Made by a program: the position numbers and the translations under genes. Source: CAVUOA01 sp963742955 (lineage in GTDB: Bacteria; Bacteroidota; Ignavibacteria; Tepidaquicellales; OLB5). Taken from it: DNA of 64,000 nucleotides. The stretch lies in assembly GCA_963742955.1 (NCBI GenBank), contig CAVUOA010000008.1, positions 992,001 to 1,056,000 of the forward strand, read 5' to 3'. The notes beneath the pieces are model-generated. The model did no database searches, was not told where the DNA came from, and saw only the letters and a list, made by a program, of their open reading frames with translations. Below are positions 57,753 through 64,000 of the stretch, piece by piece; within the stretch, counting starts at the first letter, position 1, and every line of letters starts with the position of its first letter.

Positions 57753-58502
57753 CTACCCTTTCATTCCAATTACACTGTACATCCTGCCTGATTTATCTCT
57801 GTCTCTTCTGTATGAATGAAGATAATTCTTTTCGTCAAATGTGCAGTTAGGAAAGATTTCTGTTTTTCGAACACCGGGTGTTTTAAGCTGGTCAATAATA
57901 TGAGCCTTAAGGTCAGCATAATACTTACCGTTTTTTGCGCAGATAAATTTTTCTTCAAACATTTCAGCAACCTCTTTGCCTATTTCAAAATTATCAAAAC
58001 TTATTCCGCGACCAACAAATACAGATAAATCCTCCGCTTTACAGCCGAACTCCTGTTTCATCATCTCAATAGCTTTCGTAACAATTTTTTTCTGTGTACC
58101 GCGCCAGCCGGAGTGAACTGCTGCAATAATTTTCTTCGCGGGGTCATAAATCAAAACTGAATAACAGTCAGCCGTGCTTACAATTAAATATAAATCAGGC
58201 AAAGCGGTAATGAGTCCGTCAGTATCGGGATAGAAACCCGGTTTATCGGCAATCATAATTTTATCCGAATGCACCTGCCGGGGTATTGCAAGCAGATTCT
58301 GGTCAATGCCAAGCGTGCCGAAAAATTTATCGCGGTTAGCTTTAACGTTTTGTTCGCTATCGCCGACTTTAAAGCTCATATTATTATAGAACGGCGGTGC
58401 AGGGTTTCCGCCGAGCTTTGAGCTGATTCCGTGGATAATTTCAGGGAAACCGGCTAATATTTTCGATGTAATAATGGGATTGTTTTCGTTCATATTTCTC
58501 AA
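57753..58502 (-). CDS. pgeF: Peptidoglycan editing factor PgeF/multicopper-like laccase-domain protein (YfiH family)
   Basis: The 249-residue protein has the conserved metal ligands of the family: RQVHSDKI (His), STADCYSVLIYD (Cys) and AAVHSGWRGTQKKI (His). FVGRGISFDNFEIGKEVAEMF and a YSYRRDRDKSGR-like end (LHSYRRDRDKSGRM) follow. Members were named polyphenol oxidases but act on purine nucleosides (adenosine phosphorylase/deaminase activity) and in peptidoglycan precursor editing. Cytoplasmic. Full length. Confidence 0.92.
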   Translation of the reverse strand: MRNMNENNPIITSKILAGFPEIIHGISSKLGGNPAPPFYNNMSFKVGDSEQNVKANRDKFFGTLGIDQNLLAIPRQVHSDKIMIADKPGFYPDTDGLITALPDLYLIVSTADCYSVLIYDPAKKIIAAVHSGWRGTQKKIVTKAIEMMKQEFGCKAEDLSVFVGRGISFDNFEIGKEVAEMFEEKFICAKNGKYYADLKAHIIDQLKTPGVRKTEIFPNCTFDEKNYLHSYRRDRDKSGRMYSVIGMKG

Positions 58503-58592
58503 TTTAACAAAATGTTAAATAAAAATTAGGGAAAAGATAAATATCATTGGATTTCCGCTCCCGCGGGAATAGTAAAAGTATGACATTTTTCA

Positions 58593-58623
58593 TTGTTTAA
58601 ACGCTAACATTCTTTTAATTTTG
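58593..58623 (+). promoter_or_regulatory. Promoter TTG-N20-TAATTTTG upstream of the RsbRD-like gene
   Basis: TTG at 58593-58595 and TAATTTTG at 58616-58623 fit the same -33/-7 pattern with a 20-base spacer, 31 bases before the ATG. Confidence 0.65.
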
Positions 58624-58654
58624 TATTGTGAAATAATTTAAGGATATAACGAAA

Positions 58655-59065
58655 ATGAACTTATTAGAACTGCTCGAAAGCAAAGCAGAAGAAATTATTA
58701 CCGGAGCCTCAGACGCTATGCAGAGAACCGGCATGAAACATTATGATGCCGATCCACCGGAGCAAATCCGTAAAAAACTTACAATGCTGTATCATTTAAC
58801 CGAACGCGGAGTAAAAGAAAAGAACCTGTTCCCTATGGTATCATACGTTGAGAAGATGGCTGAAGAACGCTTCGCCGCAGGATTTGACCTGCAGGAAGTT
58901 CAGACTGCAATCAACGTTCTTGAAGAATTTATGTGGAAACAGATTATAGAAGATTTACCGGCAGGTGCTCAGGCTGAAGCATTGAGAATCATCAGCTCAA
59001 TTCTCGGAAGCGGTAAAGACGCCATAGCCAGAAGATATGTAGAGCTGAATAAGGTAACCGGGTAA
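58655..59065 (+). CDS. RsbRD N-terminal-domain-like helical protein
   Basis: The 136-residue protein is all-helical. LLELLESKAEEIITGASDAMQRTG, EQIRKKLTMLYHLTERGVKEKNLF and AEERFAAGFDLQEVQTAINVLEEFMWKQI follow the pattern of the RsbRD_N domain, a globin-like sensor fold usually attached to STAS domains. Here it stands alone without STAS. The family takes part in stress signalling. It has its own promoter; the carboxyltransferase operon downstream has a separate one. Confidence 0.7.
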   Translation: MNLLELLESKAEEIITGASDAMQRTGMKHYDADPPEQIRKKLTMLYHLTERGVKEKNLFPMVSYVEKMAEERFAAGFDLQEVQTAINVLEEFMWKQIIEDLPAGAQAEALRIISSILGSGKDAIARRYVELNKVTG

Positions 59066-59212
59066 TATATCCTTTATTGCTTTCGTTTAGGAAGAGAGAA
59101 TAATTGTGTTCGCATGAACTGGATTGTTCTCTTTTTCTTTTAAAAAAACTTTGCCTAAAAACCATGTTTAAACAGTTTAAACCTAAAATCTGCAAAAATC
59201 ACCAATTTTTGG

Positions 59213-59244
59213 TTGTTTTTGAAGATTTTTTCTTTATAATTTTG
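59213..59244 (+). promoter_or_regulatory. Promoter TTG-N21-TAATTTTG of the transcarboxylase operon
   Basis: TTG at 59213-59215 and TAATTTTG at 59237-59244, 21-base spacer. It leaves a leader of about 110 bases before the ATG at 59365. The gap 59066-59364 otherwise shows no gene. Confidence 0.55.
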
Positions 59245-59364
59245 TATAAGGTTAAATTATGCAACCCCCTAATTTCGGATTTTTGGTTAGACCAATCGTA
59301 ATTAACAGCTCCAAAGAGTTTTCCAATTCTATACATTTTTTTCCCGGTTTGAAAGGCAACAGAG

Positions 59365-61067
59365 ATGAAAAGAAAGTTATCAATCAGAGACTTAACGCTG
59401 AGAGACGGGCAGCAATCACAATTTGCAACCCGAATGACTCAAAAACAAATCGACCGCGTTTTTCCTTATTATAAAGAAGCAAACTTTTACGCAGCGGAAG
59501 TGTGGGCGGAGCGATACCCGACTCCATCATGCGTTATTTAAATGAAGACCCATGGGAACGCCTTGATAAAATCAAGAAAGGTTTCGGAGGTGTTTCAAAG
59601 CTTACCGCACTATCCAGGGGAAGAAACCTTTTCGGCTATAATCCCTACCCCGATGACGTAATTGAAGGTTTCAACCGAAATGCAATACAATCCGGTATTG
59701 ATATTATGAGAATCTTCGATGCGCTCAATGATATAGACAATATGAAATCAACTATCGAGTTCGTTAAACAAAACGGCGGGCTGGCAGATTGCGCAGTTTG
59801 CTATACTGTTGACCCGAACTTCTCATATCTCGATAGGGTAAAAGCATTTTTTGCAGGAAAGGAAATTCCGCGCAAAATTTTTACAATAGATTATTTCGTT
59901 GATAAAGCAAAACAGCTTGAAATGCTTGGCGCCGATATAATTTCGATAAAAGATATGGCAGGACTTATTCCCCCGCGGGACGCGGGCGAAATTATTAAGC
60001 GGCTCAAAAGCGAAGTATCCGTTCCTATAAATATTCATACACACTGCACACCGGGCTACGGGCTGGCTTCTGTGTTGAAATGCATGATTAACGGAGTTGA
60101 TATAGTCGATACTGTCATTTGGAATTTCGCCGGAGGTCCCGCAGCACCTGCATTTGAACTTGTGCAAATCTTCGCAAACAAGCTGGGGCTTGATACGGGT
60201 GTGAATATTAAGGCAGTTTCGAAAATAAATAAAGAGCTGTACGAAATACGAAAAGAGCTGGCACAGTTTGATGAGATGAAGCTTTTCCCGAAGAAGTTTG
60301 ATATTGCCACAGATGAAATACCAACCGATATTGAACTGCTGTTCGACCAGGCAATTTGGCTGGCAGAAAGCAGCCGTGATGCTGAACTGCTTGAAGTTAC
60401 ACAGCGTATAGAAAAATATTTCAACTTCGCGCCTCCTGATGAAGCAGTTAAAGCAGCGCAGATTCCCGGCGGGATGTATACAAACATGCTTGCTCAGCTT
60501 AAACAGGCTAATCTTTCACACATGTTTAACCATGTGCTGGAAATCATTCCGCAGGTCAGGCTTGATTCCGGTTTGCCGCCGCTTGTTACACCAACAAGCC
60601 AGATTGTCGGAGTTCAGGCGGTTTACTGTGTAGTTGATGAAGCCAAAGAAGAAGAGCATTACACAAACACTTCGACCCAGTTTGTAAATCTTGTAAAAGG
60701 TGTTTACGGCAAAACGCCGATTCCCGTTGACCCCGATTTCCGCGAGAAGATTGCAGGGGTCAGGGACGAACAGCCTTACGATACTTCACAGTATCAAAAA
60801 CAACCGAACCCGGCATTGCCTGAGCTTGAGGATGTAAGACTTGCTGTAAACGAAAAAGAAGAGCTTCTGCTTGAGCTTTTCCCCGCAGTTGCAGTAAATT
60901 TTCTTAAAAAGAAAAGAGAAAGCGGCTACAAAAAAATCCTTGACGAAATCAAAGCAGAGGAAGAAGAAGATATCAAGAAGGTTCACGAAGAAGCAGAAAA
61001 ATACAACGAGCTAAGCGAAGAAGAAAAAAAAGAAATACTTATTGAAGGATTATACCATAATTGGTAA
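59365..61067 (+). CDS. Pyruvate/oxaloacetate carboxyltransferase subunit (transcarboxylase 5S/PycB-OadA type; one frameshift)
   Basis: The product is about 567 residues. ATG at 59365 starts MKRKLSIRDLTLRDGQQSQF, the DRD-type HMGL-like TIM-barrel opening. A single missing G near 59495 in VWGGAIPD separates it from the long frame 59502-61067. MRIFDALNDIDN, SIKDMAGLIPP and INIHTHCTPGYGLAS carry the metal and substrate residues, followed by the PYC/OADA conserved domain (IPGGMYTNM, PPLVTPTSQIVG). There is no biotinyl domain at its end; biotin is provided by the last gene of the operon. It carboxylates pyruvate to oxaloacetate, or the reverse. The tail is a charged coiled-coil. Confidence 0.9.
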
Positions 61068-61113
61068 GATTAACGATTCAAATGAACATTTTAATAAATA
61101 AAATTAAAACTTT

Positions 61114-61147
61114 CCCTCTTCTTTCGATAGAGGGCTGGGGTGAGGTC
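61114..61147. repeat. Dispersed palindromic repeat between carboxyltransferase genes
   Basis: CCCTCTTCTTTCGATAGAGGG followed by CTGGGGTGAGGTC is a member of the CCCTCTCC...GGGGTGAGG family. It sits 6 bases before the ATG of the next gene and makes the frame of that gene appear longer at its 5' end. Confidence 0.7.
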
Positions 61148-61153
61148 ATAAAT

Positions 61154-62713
61154 ATGCCAATACAGGAAAAAATACAGGAACTGATGCAGCTGCGCGATCA
61201 GGCAAAGCTTGGCGGAGGTGAAAAAAGAATAAAGTCACAGCACAGAAAAGGAAAATTAACAGCAAGAGAAAGAATAAACCTTCTGCTCGATGAAGGCAGC
61301 TTCGAAGAGTTCGATATGTTTGTTTCGCACAGGTGTATCGATTTCGGGCTGGAAAAAGAAACATATCTATCCGACGGCGTAGTAACAGGCTACGGCACAA
61401 TCGATAGCAGGCTGGTTTATGTTTTCTCGCAGGATTTCACTGTGTTCGGCGGTTCGCTTTCGGAAATGTATGCGCAGAAAATATGCAAGGTTATGGATAA
61501 AGCTATGGCTGTCGGCGCGCCGTTAATAGGCATCAACGATAGCGGCGGCGCAAGAATCCAGGAAGGCGTTAAAAGCCTCGGCGGCTACGCAGATATATTC
61601 AGGCGGAACGTTCTTGCCTCCGGTGTAATACCGCAGATTTCAGCGGTGTTCGGTCCCTGCGCAGGCGGAGCAGTTTACTCACCGGCGCTTACAGATTTTA
61701 CGATAATGACGAAAAACACCGGCTATATGTTTATAACCGGACCAAAGGTTGTTAAAACTGTAACGGGTGAGGTCGTAACCGAAGAAGAGCTTGGAGGCGC
61801 ATATGTTCACAGCTCAAAATCGGGCGTTGCGCACTTTGCAGCTAATGATGAAGAAGAAGGGATTCTGTTAATAAGGAAGCTATTGAGCTATCTGCCGCAG
61901 AACAATCTTGAAGACCCGCCGCTTTATTCATGCAATGACCCTATTAACAGGCTTGATGATTCACTGAACGAAGTAATTCCCGATAGCGCAAATAAGCCTT
62001 ATGATGTTATTAATGTTATTGAGACAATAGTCGATTACGGCGAATTTCTTGAAGTGCATGAAAACTATGCGCAGAATATTGTTGTCGGGTTTGCAAAGTT
62101 CAACGGCATGCCTGCGGGAATTGTTGCCAACCAGCCGAATTACTTAGCAGGCGTGTTAGATATAAACGCTTCACGCAAGGCGGCGCGGTTTGTAAGGTTC
62201 TGCGATGCGTTTAACATCCCTGTTGTAACATTGGTAGATGTGCCGGGTTATCTGCCGGGAACAACGCAGGAATACGGCGGAATAATTATTCACGGGGCAA
62301 AGCTGCTCTATGCTTACGCCGAAGCGACTGTACCAAAAGTTACAATTATTCTCCGCAAGGCTTACGGCGGCGCTTATGACGTTATGGGTTCTAAACATTT
62401 ACGCGGTGATATTAACTACGCATGGCCAACCGCGGAGATTGCCGTTATGGGTCCGCGCGGCGCAATTGAGGTTCTTCATTACACGGAGATTTCAAAGATT
62501 ACTGACGAAAAAGAAAAAGTGAAATTCATTGCGGGCAAAGAACAGGAATACAGGGATAAGTTTGCAAGTCCCTACGTTGCAGCTAAGTACGGATATATCG
62601 ATGACGTAATTGAGCCGCGCAATACAAGGTTCAGAATTATCCGCGCGCTGCAATCTCTTGCAACGAAGAAAGATACCAATCCGCCGAAGAAACATTCTAA
62701 TATGCCGTTATAG
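61154..62713 (+). CDS. Acyl-CoA carboxyltransferase (methylmalonyl-CoA/propionyl-CoA, 12S/MmdA/PccB type)
   Basis: The start is ATG at 61154 (MPIQEKIQELMQLRDQAKLGGGEKRI), giving 519 residues. The longer frame from 61061 is rejected because its first ~31 codons are upstream repeat. KGKLTARERINLLLDEGSFEEFD is the family opening. GAPLIGINDSGGARIQEGVKSLGGYADIF and GPCAGGAVYSPALTDF form the first oxyanion hole, and VPGYLPGTTQEYGGIIIHGAKLLYAYAEATVP and AYGGAYDVMGSKHLRGD the second. It transfers a carboxyl group between biotin and propionyl-CoA/methylmalonyl-CoA. It is flanked by the 5S-like subunit and the biotin carrier, which matches transcarboxylase or methylmalonyl-CoA decarboxylase. Confidence 0.93.
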   Translation: MPIQEKIQELMQLRDQAKLGGGEKRIKSQHRKGKLTARERINLLLDEGSFEEFDMFVSHRCIDFGLEKETYLSDGVVTGYGTIDSRLVYVFSQDFTVFGGSLSEMYAQKICKVMDKAMAVGAPLIGINDSGGARIQEGVKSLGGYADIFRRNVLASGVIPQISAVFGPCAGGAVYSPALTDFTIMTKNTGYMFITGPKVVKTVTGEVVTEEELGGAYVHSSKSGVAHFAANDEEEGILLIRKLLSYLPQNNLEDPPLYSCNDPINRLDDSLNEVIPDSANKPYDVINVIETIVDYGEFLEVHENYAQNIVVGFAKFNGMPAGIVANQPNYLAGVLDINASRKAARFVRFCDAFNIPVVTLVDVPGYLPGTTQEYGGIIIHGAKLLYAYAEATVPKVTIILRKAYGGAYDVMGSKHLRGDINYAWPTAEIAVMGPRGAIEVLHYTEISKITDEKEKVKFIAGKEQEYRDKFASPYVAAKYGYIDDVIEPRNTRFRIIRALQSLATKKDTNPPKKHSNMPL

Positions 62714-62726
62714 AAAGGAATGAACA

Positions 62727-62963
62727 ATGGGATTATTTAAAAAACAGAAAGAAAAACCACAAGAAACCAAAACAACTAAGCCGAAAACAGCTCCTAAAGC
62801 AAGCAAAGCAGATGAGCTTAATGCGGTTATTGCATCGGCAATATATCTTTTTACAACGCACCCGCATGATTCGGAAAGTACGGTGCTGACAATTAAACGA
62901 ATTGAAAAAATATATTCGCCGTGGAGCTCTAAAATATACGGATTAAGGAAATCACCAAGGTAA
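62727..62963 (+). CDS. Small carboxyltransferase accessory subunit (OadG/MmdC C-terminal-like)
   Basis: The 78-residue protein lacks a membrane helix. A Lys/Pro/Thr-rich linker (residues 5-28) is followed by KADELNAVIASAIYLF and SESTVLTIKRIEKIYSPWSSKIYGLR. Such a segment occurs at the C-terminus of OadG/MmdC-type gamma or delta subunits in Bacteroidota, here without the N-terminal anchor. The family holds the complex together and binds the carboxyltransferase subunit. It lies 13 bases after the 12S-like gene and 9 bases before the biotin carrier. Confidence 0.7.
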   Translation: MGLFKKQKEKPQETKTTKPKTAPKASKADELNAVIASAIYLFTTHPHDSESTVLTIKRIEKIYSPWSSKIYGLRKSPR

Positions 62964-62972
62964 AAAATCAAA

Positions 62973-63413
62973 ATGAAAAAATATAAACTCACCATTAACG
63001 GAAATAAATACGATGTTAATATACTGAACTTCGATGATAATGTTATTGAGCTTGATGTGAACGGAAAACAGTACGAGGTGGAAATTGAACAAAAAACCGC
63101 TCCGGTGAAAACCCCGCAGCTTGTAAGAGCAAAGAGCGAACCCTCGACCGAAAGCGATAAATCGACTGCAAAAACAAGTTCACCTGCAGAGAAAAAAGGC
63201 GCGGGTGTAATAAAAGCGCCGCTGCCCGGAACAATATTAAACATATTCGTCAAAGAAGGCGATATTATCAAAACGGGTACAAAACTTCTGACATGGGAAG
63301 CGATGAAAATGGAAAACAATTTGAATTCTGATAGAGAAGGCACAGTAAAAGTAATTAAGGTCAAGCCCGGCGATACAATCCTCGAAGGCGATGTGCTTAT
63401 AGAAATTGCATAG
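62973..63413 (+). CDS. Biotin carboxyl carrier protein (1.3S/MmdC-like)
   Basis: The 146-residue protein has an N-terminal beta domain (residues 1-40, as in the transcarboxylase 1.3S or GcdC-type carriers) and a linker rich in Pro, Ser and Lys. The biotinyl domain carries the motif TWEAMKMEN with Lys112 as the biotinylation site, and IKAPLPGTILNIFVKEGD and VKPGDTILEGDVLIEI as the flanking barrel strands. It shuttles the carboxyl group between the two transferases of the operon. No separate biotin carboxylase gene is present in the window, consistent with a transcarboxylation rather than an ATP-driven carboxylation. Confidence 0.93.
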   Translation: MKKYKLTINGNKYDVNILNFDDNVIELDVNGKQYEVEIEQKTAPVKTPQLVRAKSEPSTESDKSTAKTSSPAEKKGAGVIKAPLPGTILNIFVKEGDIIKTGTKLLTWEAMKMENNLNSDREGTVKVIKVKPGDTILEGDVLIEIA

Positions 63414-63416
63414 CAG

Positions 63417-63449
63417 CCTCACCCCGACCCCTCTCCAAAGGAGAGGGGA
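63417..63449. repeat. Dispersed palindromic repeat after the biotin carrier gene
   Basis: CCTCACCCC followed by GACCCCTCTCC-AAA-GGAGAGGGGA, the best-preserved member of the family seen at 14463, 22957, 26891 and 61114. Confidence 0.8.
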
Positions 63450-63480
63450 TTACAGGTTTAAAAGAATCAACACAGTTGAT

Positions 63481-64000
63481 TCACTCCATATTTCTTTTTA
63501 CAAAGCAGAAGCCAACCGCAATAACTATTCCTGCAAATCCCATAATATAAAACTTCAATGCGCTAAACGGCTGGAGCAGGAAATATCCTGCCTGGTAAGG
63601 ATACTGAAGCCAGTATGTGCTGTTTGCTTTTTCGAATTCAGTAAACAGGTGTGTCTGATTAAGAACAATATAGAACAGCAAATCAAAGCTTAAGAGGTAA
63701 TGAGCTAACAGCAAGCCAATAGTGCACCACAGCCCGCAATAGAAAAATATTACAATAAGTCCCGCAATCTCTATTGTTTTTTGGATTACCCGGTATCTCG
63801 GAACAGAAATAATTCCGTTTTCGGCTGATTCCTGAAACACCCAGTTCCAAACAGAATTTGTGAATCCTTCCTGTTTAATTTTCTGCTGGTATACAATGCC
63901 ATAGGAATAAGAATCGAAAAGAGTAATTAGAATAATATAGGAAATCACAAAAATTAATTTTCCCCATATGCTGATATTTTTACTGCGGGCATGTATTTTC
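63481..64000 (-). CDS. Membrane protein, 5' end outside window
   Basis: The minus frame is open from the stop near 63481 to the window edge (about 173 codons). I see no in-window start that is better than the edge. At least three hydrophobic helices are visible (LIFVISYIILITLF, IEIAGLIVIFFYCGLWCTIGLLLAHYLLSF, FYIMGFAGIVIAVGFCFV). No family recognised with certainty; the SVPRYRVIQKTIEIAGLIVIFFYC region is reminiscent of HTTM-like or DoxX-type proteins, but this is weak. Confidence 0.6.
   Translation of the reverse strand, partial: KIHARSKNISIWGKLIFVISYIILITLFDSYSYGIVYQQKIKQEGFTNSVWNWVFQESAENGIISVPRYRVIQKTIEIAGLIVIFFYCGLWCTIGLLLAHYLLSFDLLFYIVLNQTHLFTEFEKANSTYWLQYPYQAGYFLLQPFSALKFYIMGFAGIVIAVGFCFVKRNME

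Noticed and set aside
59104..59301. 65-codon frame between the RsbRD-like gene and the carboxyltransferase
   Set aside because: Covers the promoter at 59213-59244; low-complexity Phe/Lys-rich translation.
61061..61153. Longer 5' end of the 12S-like carboxyltransferase
   Set aside because: The first codons come from upstream non-coding sequence and a dispersed repeat; family alignment starts at MPIQEK (61154).
1..64000. CRISPR array, prophage or complete insertion sequence
   Set aside because: No regularly spaced repeats, no phage structural genes, and the only transposase is the RAYT.

Overview
The window looks like a chromosomal contig from a member of the Bacteroidota-Chlorobiota-Ignavibacteria lineage. 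The main evidence is a PorU-type gingipain-family sortase with a type IX secretion C-terminal domain, SusD-free carbohydrate genes, secreted proteins with short hydrophobic leaders, and several TTG-N20/21-TAnnTTTG promoters (the -33/-7 pattern known from Bacteroidota). Base composition is moderately AT-rich. The first ~8 kb looks visibly richer in GC than the rest (one sampled line near 5.2 kb is 47% GC, one near 9.3 kb is 37%), which hints at a separate origin for that block. No rRNA, CRISPR array or prophage was seen; there is one tRNA (Pro, CGG).

Layout. 0-8 kb (minus strand): a tight operon of phosphoketolase, an HPF/RaiA ribosome hibernation factor, mannose-6-phosphate isomerase, a phosphomannomutase-like HAD enzyme, a GH130 mannoside phosphorylase and a P-type H+-ATPase, with a broken PRC-barrel gene upstream. 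8-10 kb: a large two-domain GT4 glycosyltransferase. 11-14.5 kb: tRNA-Pro, a secreted protein, SRPBCC, an AraC regulator and a LigD-type phosphoesterase. 14.5-18 kb: a fused 2-oxoglutarate decarboxylase/dehydrogenase (Kgd type). 18.5-22.6 kb: PorU. 23-31 kb: RpiB, Aat and ClpS (N-degron pathway), a MoxR/Mg-chelatase-like ATPase, CBS, RidA, a serine hydrolase, GNAT, and DUF481 and DUF4239 proteins. 31-37 kb: UvrA, a heptosyltransferase-like GT9 and an LpxL-type acyltransferase. 37-40 kb: a second GH130 plus GT4 pair, paralogous to the first. 40.5-55.6 kb: a surface-glycan cluster (three radical SAM proteins, GT39-, GT4- and GT87-like enzymes, a Wzx-like flippase, two methyltransferases, a metallophosphoesterase) interrupted by a REP-associated transposase with flanking REP hairpins. 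56-64 kb: a secreted repeat protein, PgeF, an RsbRD-like helical protein, and a four-gene biotin-dependent transcarboxylase/decarboxylase operon.

How the genes work together. The most interesting reading is a mannose-based reserve or glycan turnover route. GH130 would release mannose-1-phosphate by phosphorolysis, the HAD mutase would give mannose-6-phosphate, ManA would give fructose-6-phosphate, and phosphoketolase would cleave that to acetyl-phosphate, all in one translationally coupled operon that also carries a ribosome hibernation factor. The GT4 enzymes that travel with GH130 would be the synthetic half. This is inference from families and gene order.

Quality warning. At least 20 frameshifts, plus one in-frame TAG, interrupt otherwise conserved genes. 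Several are compensating pairs or single-base homopolymer changes, so most are probably consensus errors, not real pseudogenes. They are dense between 41.5 and 51 kb and absent from several long genes (uvrA, xfp, both GT4 genes). I annotated such genes as single loci and give the break positions.
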